Origin: Halomonas sp. NO4 | Lineage (GTDB): Bacteria; Pseudomonadota; Gammaproteobacteria; Pseudomonadales; Halomonadaceae | DNA length: 64,000 bases | Direction: 5' to 3' | Assembly (NCBI RefSeq): GCF_010994375.1 | Contig: NZ_WHMA01000011.1 | Coordinates: 1 to 64,000 of the forward strand | Part shown: in pieces, positions 36,615-45,473 of the stretch | Layout: every line of letters begins with the position of its first letter | Position numbering within the stretch: position 1 is the first letter of the stretch | Translations under genes and position numbers: made by a program | The notes under the pieces: generated by a model | Seen by the model: only the letters and a program-made list of their open reading frames with translations | Told to the model about the DNA's origin: nothing | Database searches by the model: none

Positions 36615-37405
36615 TCGCGCTCTCCTGGTGGCAGCTGGCTGCGGCCGCCTTGCTGGTGATCGCCCTGGCTGGCTGCACGGCCTGGGCGCGGCTGGGCATG
36701 AGCCAGAACTTGCTGGTCGCCGCGGCGCGCACCGTGATCCAGCTGGCGCTGGTGGGCCTGGTGCTCGAGGCGCTGTTCGCGGCGGCGGAACTCTACTGGG
36801 TGGCGCTCATGGCCTTCGCCATGCTGTTGATCGCCGGGCGCGAGGTGATGGCGCGCCAGAAGCGCCGCCTGCTGGGCGGCTGGGCCTTCGGCATCGGCAC
36901 CCTGTCGATGTTTCTGTCGTCGTTCACCGTGGCGGTGCTCACGCTCACCCTGATCATCGGTCCCGAGCCCTGGTATCGCCCCCAGTACGCCATTCCGCTG
37001 CTGGGCATGATGCTCGGCAACACCATGACCGGCGTGGCCCTGGCGCTGGATCGCCTCACCGATACCGCCTGGCGGCAGCGCGGGGTGATCGAGAACCGCC
37101 TGATGCTGGGTCAGCGCTGGCAGGAGGCGATCGGCGACATCCGCCGCGAGGCGATGCGTAGCGGTCTGATGCCGGTGATCAACGCCATGGCCGCCGCCGG
37201 GGTGGTGAGCCTGCCGGGCATGATGACAGGCCAGATACTCGCCGGCAGCCCGCCGGCCCTGGCGGTCAAGTACCAGATACTCATCATGTTCACCATCACC
37301 CTGGGCACCGGCTTCGGCACCCTGGCGGCAGTGGCAGCGGGCAGCCGGCGGCTGTTCGATTCACGTGAGCGGCTGCGACTGGACCGTCTGTCGGCGCCTG
37401 GTTAG
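36605..37405 (+). CDS. fetB: ABC transporter permease, FetB/YbbM type
   Basis: 266-residue membrane protein with about seven transmembrane helices, from the ATG at 36605, which overlaps fetA by ten bases. The blocks ARTVIQLALVGLVLEALF, PLLGMMLGNTMTGVALALDRL and SLPGMMTGQILAGSPP are typical of the family. With FetA it forms a putative metal exporter. It ends 12 bases from a convergent hydrolase gene. Confidence 0.9.
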   Translation: MDVIALSWWQLAAAALLVIALAGCTAWARLGMSQNLLVAAARTVIQLALVGLVLEALFAAAELYWVALMAFAMLLIAGREVMARQKRRLLGGWAFGIGTLSMFLSSFTVAVLTLTLIIGPEPWYRPQYAIPLLGMMLGNTMTGVALALDRLTDTAWRQRGVIENRLMLGQRWQEAIGDIRREAMRSGLMPVINAMAAAGVVSLPGMMTGQILAGSPPALAVKYQILIMFTITLGTGFGTLAAVAAGSRRLFDSRERLRLDRLSAPG

Positions 37406-37417
37406 CGCCTTACCGTT

Positions 37418-38194
37418 TCACCCCAGGAAGTCGATGATGGCGGCAATCAGCCGCTCTGGGCTTTCGCGGTGCGGCACGTGCCCGCAGTCGGCGAGGATCC
37501 TCGCCTCGGCAGATCCCGCCGTCAGCGCGGCGATGCGCTCGGGCTGCGCGGTCGAGCCGTACTCGTCGAGCTCGCCGTGAATCGCCAGGGTCGGGCAGTG
37601 TACCTGGACAAGGGCGTCATCCAGGCGCCACTCGCGGAAGGCCTCCGAGTGCCAGTTGTCGACCCAGGAGCGCAGCACCCACTCGGCCTTGTCGCCGTGG
37701 TACTTCGCCAGCCGCGACAGGCCTCCGGGCTCGAGGAAGGCCTGCTCCGCCTCGCGGATGCCGGCCAGGGTGCGCGGCTCGGTGAAGGCCTGGGCCGCCA
37801 CCGTGATCAGCGCCTCGCAAGCCTGCGGGTACCGGCCGGCCGTGACGGCGGCCATGCTGCCGCCCACGCTGTGACCCAGCAGCGCGAAGCGCTCGACGCC
37901 CAGTTGCTCGCGCACGGCGGCGAAGCCCGCCTGTGCCTCGTCGGCGATGAAGCTCTCGGGCTGCGGGCCGGGGTAGGGGGCCGACTGGCCGTAGCCGAGG
38001 CGGTCGTAGGCGATCACCTCGCGTCCGGTGGCATGCGCCAGGCGCTCGGGGAAGTCTCGCCATAGGGCGATGCAGCCCAGCGAATCGTGCAGCAGCACGA
38101 TAGGAGCCGAGCCGCCGTCCGCAGCCGCTTCCGGCGACCAGCGGACGGAATGAAGGTGCCCTTCAGGGGTGTCGACCGGGTGGACCGTCGCCAT
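37418..38194 (-). CDS. Alpha/beta hydrolase
   Basis: 258-residue hydrolase from the ATG at 38194, which overlaps the thiolase stop codon (ATGA). The nucleophile elbow is LLGHSVGGSMA, the oxyanion region is VLLHDSLGCIALW, the acid is probably in HGELDEYG and the catalytic His in DCGHVPHRESPERL. The substrate is unknown. Its coupling to the thiolase suggests a thioesterase or enol-lactone step in acyl-CoA degradation, but that is inference. Confidence 0.85.
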   Translation of the reverse strand: MATVHPVDTPEGHLHSVRWSPEAAADGGSAPIVLLHDSLGCIALWRDFPERLAHATGREVIAYDRLGYGQSAPYPGPQPESFIADEAQAGFAAVREQLGVERFALLGHSVGGSMAAVTAGRYPQACEALITVAAQAFTEPRTLAGIREAEQAFLEPGGLSRLAKYHGDKAEWVLRSWVDNWHSEAFREWRLDDALVQVHCPTLAIHGELDEYGSTAQPERIAALTAGSAEARILADCGHVPHRESPERLIAAIIDFLG

Positions 38195-39381
38195 CAGTCG
38201 ACCAGTTCCACCGCCACCGCGGTGGCCTCGCCGCCGCCGATGCAGAGGCTGGCGATGCCGCGCTTGCCACCCCGGGTGCGCAGGGCGTGGATCAGCGTGG
38301 CGATGATCCGCGAGCCGGTGGAGCCGATGGGGTGGCCCTGGGCGCAGGCGCCGCCGAAGACGTTGACCTTGTCGTGGGGCAGGCCCAGGTCGTCCATGGC
38401 CATCAGCGTGACCACGGCGAAGGCCTCGTTGATCTCGAACAGGTCGACATCGTCCACGCCCCACTCGAGTTGATTCATCAGCTTGTCGATGGCGCCCACC
38501 GGGGCGATGGTGAACTCGCTGGGGTGGCGCGAGTGGGTGCTGTGGCCCAGCATGCGCGCGAGGGGCTTGGCGCCGAGCCGGTCGGCGGCCGCCTGGCTGG
38601 CCAGGATCAGTGCCGAGGCGCCATCGGAGATGGAGCTGGCGTTGGCGGCGGTGATGGTGCCGTCCTTGGCGAAGGCCGGACGCAGGGTGCGGATCTTGTC
38701 GAGCTTGGCCTGGAAGGGCTGCTCGTCGTGCTCGACGACCGTCTCGCCCTTGCGGTCGGTGACCGTGACCGGCGCCATCTCGGCGGCCAGGTGGCCGGCG
38801 TTGGTGGCCTCCATGGCTCGCTCCAGCGAGGCGATGGCGAAGTCGTCGAGGCGCTCGCGCGAGTAGCCGCGCTCGCTGGCTATATCCTGGGCGAACACGC
38901 CCATCAGCTTGCCGGTCTCGGCATCCTCCAGGCCGTCGAGGAACATGTGGTCCTTGAGTTCGCCATGGCCGAGGCGGTAGCCGGTCCGTGCCTTGGTCAG
39001 CACGTGGGGCGCGTTGGACATGGATTCCATGCCGCCGGCGAGCATCACCTCGCCGCTGCCGGCGCGGATCAGGTCGTGGACCAGCATGGTGGCCTTCATG
39101 CCTGAGCCGCACAGCTTGTTGATGGTGGTGGCGCCGATGCCGTCGGGAATGCCGGCCTGGCGCATCGCCTGGCGGGCCGGGCCCTGCTTGACACCGCCGG
39201 GTAGCACGCAGCCCATGATGCCCTCGTCGATTGCATCGGGGGCGATACCGGCACGCTCGATGGCGGCACGGATGGCGGCGGCGGCCAGCTGCGGGGCAGT
39301 GAGGCTCGACAGGCTGCCCAGCATGCCGCCCATGGGCGTGCGGGCGGCGGAGAGGAAGACGATATCGTTGGCGTGGCTCAT
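38194..39381 (-). CDS. Acetyl-CoA C-acyltransferase (thiolase)
   Basis: Thiolase of about 395 residues from the ATG at 39381, after AGGAG. The acyl-accepting Cys is in NKLCGSGMKA, the second Cys in GGACAQGHPIGSTG and the conserved His in EINEAFA / GHPIG. It cleaves or forms acetoacetyl-CoA-type substrates. Sequence suggests the biosynthetic acetyl-CoA acetyltransferase class, but the chain length cannot be read. It is divergent from the TetR regulator gene, with a shared operator between them. Confidence 0.93.
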   Translation of the reverse strand: MSHANDIVFLSAARTPMGGMLGSLSSLTAPQLAAAAIRAAIERAGIAPDAIDEGIMGCVLPGGVKQGPARQAMRQAGIPDGIGATTINKLCGSGMKATMLVHDLIRAGSGEVMLAGGMESMSNAPHVLTKARTGYRLGHGELKDHMFLDGLEDAETGKLMGVFAQDIASERGYSRERLDDFAIASLERAMEATNAGHLAAEMAPVTVTDRKGETVVEHDEQPFQAKLDKIRTLRPAFAKDGTITAANASSISDGASALILASQAAADRLGAKPLARMLGHSTHSRHPSEFTIAPVGAIDKLMNQLEWGVDDVDLFEINEAFAVVTLMAMDDLGLPHDKVNVFGGACAQGHPIGSTGSRIIATLIHALRTRGGKRGIASLCIGGGEATAVAVELVD

Positions 39382-39524
39382 GGCGTGTCTCCTGGCTTGT
39401 GATTGTTGGCGATGTCTCGGTGGCCGTGCGAGCGGAGAGTGGCACGGCGGCTGCCCGCTGGCGCCGCTGCCGCGGAAGTCGCGTTGACCTCCCGGCGGGG
39501 CTGTGCTTTTCTCAAGATCAACCA

Positions 39525-39536
39525 AGCAAGCGCTAG
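39525..39536. promoter_or_regulatory. Shared 12-bp operator, copy 1
   Basis: AGCAAGCGCTAG, 10 bases before the TetR regulator start, in the divergent thiolase/TetR promoter region. Its exact reverse complement lies at 40207-40218 before the acyl-CoA ligase. Confidence 0.6.
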
Positions 39537-39546
39537 TGTAAACCCG

Positions 39547-40152
39547 ATGAATGTCGTAAACGAGTCCCCCCGTCGCAAGGAACTGACCCGCCTGGCCGCC
39601 CAGCTCTTCGTCCAGGAGGGCTTCGACCGGACCACGGTGCGCATGCTCGCCCACGAGATGGGTATCAAGTCCGGCAGCCTGTTCCATCACTTCCGCGACA
39701 AGCAGGAAATCCTCGCGGCGGTGATCGAAGAGGGCACCCAGAACGCACTGCACATCGCCCGCCGGGCCCTCGATAGCTGTGACAGCACGCCCGAGGCACG
39801 GTTGCACGCCATGGCGCGTGCCCACCTGGAAACCCTGCTCACCGACCGCAATGCCCACGTCGTGGCTCTCTACGAGTGGCGCCGCCTCGATCCCGAGGCC
39901 CGCGACCACCTGATCCACCTGCGCGACGCCTACGAGGCGCTGTGGGAGCAGGTGATCGACGAGGCGCTCGCCGCCGGGCTGATCCACGGCGACCGCTTCC
40001 TGGTATCGCGCTTCGTCATGGGCGCGCTCAACTGGACGGTGCGCTGGTACGACCCGGCAGGACCGCGTACGCCCGAGGAACTGGCCGGCGAGCTGATCGG
40101 CATGATCACCGCTCCGCGCGCCGTCGCCGCCACGCCCTCGACCATCGTCTAG
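39547..40152 (+). CDS. TetR family transcriptional regulator
   Basis: 201-residue repressor from the ATG at 39547; the frame is open further upstream, but that part crosses the operator. The helix-turn-helix (about 30-49) is TTVRMLAHEMGIKSGSLFHHF, followed by a ligand domain with YEWRRLDPEARDHL. It is flanked on one side by the thiolase-hydrolase genes and on the other by the acyl-CoA ligase and dehydrogenase genes, so an acyl-CoA ligand is likely. The repeated AGCAAGCGCTAG element is its probable site. Confidence 0.9.
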   Translation: MNVVNESPRRKELTRLAAQLFVQEGFDRTTVRMLAHEMGIKSGSLFHHFRDKQEILAAVIEEGTQNALHIARRALDSCDSTPEARLHAMARAHLETLLTDRNAHVVALYEWRRLDPEARDHLIHLRDAYEALWEQVIDEALAAGLIHGDRFLVSRFVMGALNWTVRWYDPAGPRTPEELAGELIGMITAPRAVAATPSTIV

Positions 40153-40162
40153 CCGTCTGTTC

Positions 40163-40195
40163 CCGCCTCGGGGTTGCCCCGCGGCGGCTTTGCTT
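40163..40195 (+). terminator. Hairpin terminator after the TetR gene
   Basis: ccgcc-t-cgggg (40163-40173) pairs with ccccg-c-ggcgg (40177-40187) around ttg, with one internal mismatch, followed by ctttgctt. Confidence 0.5.
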
Positions 40196-40206
40196 CTAGG
40201 TTGTAC

Positions 40207-40218
40207 CTAGCGCTTGCT
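40207..40218. promoter_or_regulatory. Shared 12-bp operator, copy 2
   Basis: CTAGCGCTTGCT, the exact reverse complement of the element at 39525-39536, 102 bases before the acyl-CoA ligase start. Confidence 0.6.
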
Positions 40219-40220
40219 AC

Positions 40221-40238
40221 GTTGACGTTTACGTCAAC
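40221..40238. promoter_or_regulatory. Perfect palindrome before acyl-CoA ligase
   Basis: GTTGACGTTTACGTCAAC has two perfect 8-bp arms around TT. From memory it resembles the palindromes described for LiuR-type (MerR) regulators of branched-chain and fatty acid use. It contains TTGACG, which could serve as a -35. No LiuR gene is in the window. Confidence 0.55.
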
Positions 40239-40320
40239 TGAATCTGCATCCCGTCCTCCGTGACCTTGCGTTCCCATAATCACCGCAGCCAACAATCACA
40301 ACAGTACAAGAGGGCCCTCC

Positions 40321-42000
40321 ATGAGCCACGCCGCGACCCTTCCCGATTACCAGGAGTATCTCTCGCGCTTCTCCATCGATGACGTCATCGCCCGGCTCGA
40401 CGACCACGGCGATGGTTGCTTCAACGCCTTCGAGTCCTGCTGCGGCCGCCACCTGCGCGCCGGTCGCGGCGAGGTGGCGGCGCTCATCCACGAAGATAGC
40501 GCCGGCAACGTCACCACGCTCAGCTATGCCGAGCTGGATGCCCGCAGTGCCAGGCTGGCCGGCTGGTTCCGCGACCGCGGCCTGGGCGCGGGCGATCGCA
40601 TCGCCTGCATGCTGCCGCGCTCGCCGGAGCTGCTGGTGGCGGTGCTCGCCACCTGGCGGATCGGCGCCGTCTACCAGCCGCTGTTCACCGCCTTCGGGCC
40701 GGACGCCGTCGATTATCGCCTGGGTCGCGCCGACACCAAGCTGGTGATCACCGATCACGCCAACCGCTTCAAGTTCGACGGCCTTACCCAGTGTCCGCCG
40801 GTGCTCGCCGTGGGCAGCCCCGCCGCTGAGCACGCCAGCGACCTGGACTGGGCCGATGCCCTGGCCCATGCGCCGATGGAGGAGGTCCCGCCGCGCCTCG
40901 CGCCCGAGGCCCCCTTCCTGCAGATGTTCACCTCGGGCACGGTGGGCAAGCCCAAGGGGGTGGCCGTGCCGCTCTCCGGGATGCCGGCCTTCGCGCTCTA
41001 CATGGAGTTGGCCATCGACCTGCGCGAGACGGACCGCTTCTGGAACATGGCCGACCCGGGCTGGGCCTACGGTCTCTACTACGCCATTGCCGGGCCGCTG
41101 CTGCTGGGCGTGACCACCCACTTCTGCGAGGCGGGGTTCAGCGCCGAAGGAGCGCTGGCCTTCATGAAGCGCCACCGCATCACCAACTTCGCCGCCGCGC
41201 CCACCGCCTACCGCCTGATGAAGGCCTCGGGGCTCTTCGACGACGCCCACGAGACCCTCGAGCTGCGGGTGGCGAGCTCCGCCGGCGAGCCGCTCAATAC
41301 CGAGGTGGTGACCTGGGTGGAGCGCTCCCTGGGCTGTCCGGTGATGGACCACTACGGCCAGACCGAGACCGGCATGACTTGCTGCAACCACCATGCCTTG
41401 GATCATCCCAAGCACGTCGGCGCCATGGGCGTGCCGATGCCCGGCTACCGCCTGGCGATCCTCGATGCCGAGCACAAGGAGTTGCCCCCGGGCGAGCCCG
41501 GCGTGCTGGCGGTGGACATCGCCAACTCCCCGGCGCACTTCTTTGCCGGCTATACCTGGCAAGAGAAGCACCCCTTCGCCGAAGGTTATTACCTGACCGG
41601 TGACGTGGTGATCCGCAACGAGGACGGCACCTTCCAGTTCGCCGGCCGCGACGACGACATCATCACCACCGCCGGCTATCGCGTGGGGCCCACCGACGTG
41701 GAGAACAGCGTGATGACCCACCCGGCCGTGGCGGAATCCGCCGCCGTGGGCCAACCTGACGAGATCCGTGGCGAGATCATCAAGTCCTACATCGTGCTGC
41801 GCGAGGGCTTCGAGGCCAGCGACGCCCTGGCCGACGAAATCCGCCAGCTGGTGCGCGAGCGGCTCTCCACCCACGCCTTCCCGCGGGTGATCGAGTTCGT
41901 GGAGACGCTGCCCAAGACCCCGAGCGGCAAGATTCAACGCTTCAAGCTGCGCGCGGACGCTGCTGACAAGGCGCAGGAATTGGCCGAGCCCGCGAAATGA
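40321..42000 (+). CDS. Acyl-CoA synthetase (AMP-forming, medium-chain type)
   Basis: 559-residue adenylate-forming ligase. The phosphate loop is MFTSGTVGKPKG (about 201-212), then YGQTETG, the hinge region GRDDDIITTAGYRVGP and the catalytic Lys in KTPSGKIQRFKL. The sequence resembles acetyl/propionyl- and medium-chain ligases more than FadD. It has a GAGGG ribosome site and stands first in a ligase-SDR operon that ends in a terminator at 42820. Two palindromic elements lie upstream. Confidence 0.9.
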   Translation: MSHAATLPDYQEYLSRFSIDDVIARLDDHGDGCFNAFESCCGRHLRAGRGEVAALIHEDSAGNVTTLSYAELDARSARLAGWFRDRGLGAGDRIACMLPRSPELLVAVLATWRIGAVYQPLFTAFGPDAVDYRLGRADTKLVITDHANRFKFDGLTQCPPVLAVGSPAAEHASDLDWADALAHAPMEEVPPRLAPEAPFLQMFTSGTVGKPKGVAVPLSGMPAFALYMELAIDLRETDRFWNMADPGWAYGLYYAIAGPLLLGVTTHFCEAGFSAEGALAFMKRHRITNFAAAPTAYRLMKASGLFDDAHETLELRVASSAGEPLNTEVVTWVERSLGCPVMDHYGQTETGMTCCNHHALDHPKHVGAMGVPMPGYRLAILDAEHKELPPGEPGVLAVDIANSPAHFFAGYTWQEKHPFAEGYYLTGDVVIRNEDGTFQFAGRDDDIITTAGYRVGPTDVENSVMTHPAVAESAAVGQPDEIRGEIIKSYIVLREGFEASDALADEIRQLVRERLSTHAFPRVIEFVETLPKTPSGKIQRFKLRADAADKAQELAEPAK

Positions 42001-42017
42001 ACTGGGAGAGACACTAG

Positions 42018-42785
42018 ATGCAAGTGAAGGACAACACCTTCCTGATCACCGGCGCCGCCTCCGGGCTGGGGGCGGCCACCGCCGAGCGCCTGGTCGCCGC
42101 TGGCGGCCGGGTGGTGCTCTGCGACCTGAGCGATGCCGTGGAGTCGCATGCCGAGACCCTCGGGGCAAGCGCCCGCGCGGTGCGCGGCGATGTCACCTCG
42201 GGCGACGACATCCAGGCCGCCGTCGAGGCGGCCGTCGAACTCAGCGGCGGCCGCGGCCTGGCCGGGGTGGTGCACTGCGCCGGGGTGGTCAGCGTCGGCA
42301 AGCTGGTCGACCGCGAGGGCAATCCCGCGGACCTCGACGCCTACACCCGCACCGTCCAGATTAACCTGGTGGGCACCTTCAACGTGATGCGTCTGGCCGC
42401 AGCGGCCATGGCGAAGAACGCGCCCGGAGAGGATGGCGAGCGCGGCGTGATCGTCAACACCGCCTCCATCGCCGCTTTCGACGGGCAGGTGGGACAGTGC
42501 GCCTACAGCGCCTCCAAGGCCGGGGTGGTGGGCATGAGCCTGCCGGCGGCCCGGGAGCTCTCGCGCCATGGCATCCGGGTGATGGCCATCGCCCCGGGGG
42601 TCTTCGAGACGCCGATGATGAGCGAGATCCCCGACGAGGCGGCCCAGGCCCTGGCCGCTTCGGTCCCCTTTCCCAAGCGACTGGGCAAGCCCGACGAGTT
42701 CGCCCGCCTGGCCGAGCAGATCCTCACCAACCCCATGCTCAACGGCGAGACGATTCGCCTGGACGGCGGTATCCGCATGCAGTAG
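42018..42785 (+). CDS. SDR 3-hydroxyacyl-CoA dehydrogenase (HSD10-like)
   Basis: 255-residue short-chain dehydrogenase. The NAD motif [15 protein letters not shown] is near residue 11, NTASIAA and the catalytic YSASKAG are present, and PGVFETPMM follows. This matches the type II 3-hydroxyacyl-CoA dehydrogenase (HSD10) group, which oxidises 3-hydroxyacyl-CoA, including 2-methyl-branched forms. It starts 17 bases after the ligase. Confidence 0.9.
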   Translation: MQVKDNTFLITGAASGLGAATAERLVAAGGRVVLCDLSDAVESHAETLGASARAVRGDVTSGDDIQAAVEAAVELSGGRGLAGVVHCAGVVSVGKLVDREGNPADLDAYTRTVQINLVGTFNVMRLAAAAMAKNAPGEDGERGVIVNTASIAAFDGQVGQCAYSASKAGVVGMSLPAARELSRHGIRVMAIAPGVFETPMMSEIPDEAAQALAASVPFPKRLGKPDEFARLAEQILTNPMLNGETIRLDGGIRMQ

Positions 42786-42819
42786 CCGGTCCGGATGGGC
42801 ATCTGGCTGGCCGACAAGA

Positions 42820-42857
42820 GGCTGGTGCGCTACTTTATGGCGCGCTAGCCTTTTTTG
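42820..42857 (+). terminator. Rho-independent terminator of the ligase-SDR operon
   Basis: An 11-bp stem including two G.T pairs (42820-42830 with 42840-42850), 9-base loop, then six T residues. Confidence 0.85.
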
Positions 42858-42882
42858 TTGCCTTGACTGACGGAGACACCCC

Positions 42883-43335
<453 letters not shown>

Positions 43336-43375
43336 GCGGCTTGCCGGCCTGTCAGCGGGAATTTAAAACGAACGC

Positions 43376-43404
43376 TTGACTTGGCTGGTATCGATCGCTA
43401 GTTT
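43376..43404 (+). promoter_or_regulatory. Promoter of the large acyl-CoA dehydrogenase
   Basis: TTGACT (43376-43381) and TAGTTT (43399-43404) with a 17-base spacer. The start site would fall inside the PsrA-type box directly downstream. Confidence 0.6.
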
Positions 43405-43420
43405 TCAAACATGTGTTTGA
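43405..43420. promoter_or_regulatory. PsrA-type operator before acyl-CoA dehydrogenase
   Basis: TCAAACATGTGTTTGA has arms TCAAACA / TGTTTGA and fits CAAAC-N4-GTTTG. It starts right after the -10, at the expected transcription start. Confidence 0.68.
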
Positions 43421-43469
43421 AAGCGGCGCTTGCGGTAGCGTGCGTCCGACGTCTTCTGGAGAGAGCGAT

Positions 43470-45281
43470 ATGCCCGACTATCAGGCCCCCCTACGCGACC
43501 TGCGCTTCGTGATGGACGAGATGCTGGACTATCCGGCCCACTACGAGCGCCTGCCCGGCGGCGAGGAGGCCTCGCCCGATGTCGTCGCGGCGATTCTCGA
43601 GGAGGGCGCGCGCTTTGCGCGCGAGGTGCTGCTGCCGCTCAACCAGAGTGGCGACCGGGAGGGTTGCCTGCTGGAGGGCGGGGACGTCAAGACGCCCAAG
43701 GGCTTCAAGGAGGCCTACGCCCAGTATGTGGAGGGCGGATGGCCGAGCCTGGCCGCCGATCCCGAACACGGCGGCCAGGGCCTGCCGCACTCGCTTGCCA
43801 TGGTGCTCAACGAGATGATCTGCGCCACCAACCTGGCGTGGGGCATGTACCCGGGGCTCTCCCACGGCGCCGCCGATGCCCTGCGTCACCACGGTACCGC
43901 GGAGCAGCAGACCACCTATCTCACCAAGCTGGTCGAGGGAACCTGGACCGGCACCATGTGCCTCACCGAGCCGCACTGCGGTACCGACCTGGGGCTGATC
44001 AAGACCCGCGCCGTGCCCACCGACGATGGTGCCTTTGACATCACCGGCACCAAGATCTTCATCTCCGCCGGCGAGCACGACCTGGCCGAGAACATCGTCC
44101 ACCTGGTGCTGGCTAAGCTGCCCGACGCCCCGGCGGGCTCCAAGGGCATCTCGCTCTTCGTGGTGCCCAAGTATCTGCCGACTGACGCGGGGGAACCCGG
44201 CGAGCGCAACGGCGTGGCGTGCGGCTCGCTCGAGCACAAGATGGGCATCCACGGCAACGCCACCTGCGTGATGAACTTCGACGGGGCCAAGGGCTTCCTG
44301 GTGGGCGCCCCCCACAAGGGCCTGGCCTGCATGTTCACCATGATGAACGCCGCCCGAATCGGCGTGGGCATCCAGGGTCTGGGCCTTACCGAGGCGAGCT
44401 TCCAGAACGCCCTGGCCTACGCCCGCGACCGTCTGCAGATGCGTGCGCTCGCAGGTCCTAAGGTTCCTGAGAAGCCGGCCGATCCGATCATCGTCCACCC
44501 GGACGTGCGGCGCATGCTGCTGACCCAGAAGGCCTTCGCCGAGGGTGGCCGGATGCTGGTGCTCTACACCGCCCAGATGATTGATATCGTCGAGCACGGC
44601 ATCGACGCCGATGAGCGCGAGCGTGCCGAGACCCTGCTGGGCCTGCTCACCCCCATCGTCAAGGCGTTTCTCACCGAGGTGGGCTTCGAGGCCACCAATG
44701 AGGGCGTGCAGGTGTTCGGCGGCCACGGCTTCATCCAGGAGTGGGGCATGGAGCAACTGGTGCGCGACGCCCGCATCACCCGCCTCTACGAGGGCACCAC
44801 CGGTATCCAGGCCCTCGACCTGCTGGGGCGAAAAGTGCTGATGAGCCAGGGCGAGACGCTCAAGGTCTTCACCAAGGAAATCCACCAGTTCTGCCAGGCA
44901 GAGGAGGGCAACGTCGAGCTCGCCGAATTCGTGCGGCCGTTGGCCAAGCTCAACCAGGAGTGGGGCGAACTCACCATGGGCATCGGCATGAAGGCCATGG
45001 CCGACCGCGAGGAAGTGGGCGCGGCGAGCGTCGACTACCTGATGTACTCGGGCTACGCGACCCTGGCCTACCTCTTCGCCCGGGCTGCCAGGCAGGCCAA
45101 GACGGCATTGGCCGAGAGCACCGAGGACGCCGCCTTCTATCGCGCCAAGCTCAACACCGCGCGCTTCTTCTACCAGCGCCTGCTGCCGCGCACCCGCGCC
45201 CACAAGCAGGCCATCGAGGCCGGTGCTGAGACACTGATGGCGCTCTCCGCCGAGGACTTCGGCCTGGGCTTCGAGATTTGA
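43470..45281 (+). CDS. Acyl-CoA dehydrogenase, large (DmdC-like)
   Basis: 603-residue FAD-dependent acyl-CoA dehydrogenase from the ATG at 43470. It is of the longer class with an extra C-terminal domain, which includes 3-methylmercaptopropionyl-CoA dehydrogenase (DmdC) and long-chain enzymes. FAD/substrate blocks include MCLTEPHCGTDLGL and GTKIFISAGEHD. The catalytic Glu is probably in RLYEGTTGIQALD. True substrate cannot be chosen from the sequence: straight long-chain acyl-CoA is favoured by the PsrA-type operator. Confidence 0.92.
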   Translation: MPDYQAPLRDLRFVMDEMLDYPAHYERLPGGEEASPDVVAAILEEGARFAREVLLPLNQSGDREGCLLEGGDVKTPKGFKEAYAQYVEGGWPSLAADPEHGGQGLPHSLAMVLNEMICATNLAWGMYPGLSHGAADALRHHGTAEQQTTYLTKLVEGTWTGTMCLTEPHCGTDLGLIKTRAVPTDDGAFDITGTKIFISAGEHDLAENIVHLVLAKLPDAPAGSKGISLFVVPKYLPTDAGEPGERNGVACGSLEHKMGIHGNATCVMNFDGAKGFLVGAPHKGLACMFTMMNAARIGVGIQGLGLTEASFQNALAYARDRLQMRALAGPKVPEKPADPIIVHPDVRRMLLTQKAFAEGGRMLVLYTAQMIDIVEHGIDADERERAETLLGLLTPIVKAFLTEVGFEATNEGVQVFGGHGFIQEWGMEQLVRDARITRLYEGTTGIQALDLLGRKVLMSQGETLKVFTKEIHQFCQAEEGNVELAEFVRPLAKLNQEWGELTMGIGMKAMADREEVGAASVDYLMYSGYATLAYLFARAARQAKTALAESTEDAAFYRAKLNTARFFYQRLLPRTRAHKQAIEAGAETLMALSAEDFGLGFEI

Positions 45282-45334
45282 TGACGGAACCCAGGGCAAG
45301 CGAGCACGCTTCCGATCGGTAGTGCTCGATGGGT

Positions 45335-45360
45335 GGCGGGGAGGGCCCCGCCGCTTTTTT
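45335..45360 (+). terminator. Rho-independent terminator after acyl-CoA dehydrogenase
   Basis: ggcgggg (45335-45341) with ccccgcc (45346-45352), loop aggg, then gc and six T residues. A further hairpin cgagcac/gtgctcg (45301-45307 with 45322-45328) precedes it. Confidence 0.88.
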
Positions 45361-45473
45361 GCCGTTGTGTTCGGCACACCATTGACGGTTTGATTGACGG
45401 ACGCAAGAGGCGCAGAGTTGATGGGTAAGGCGGTGGCCCATCTGCCCTGCCGTACTAGCGGAGCTCTAGCCCC

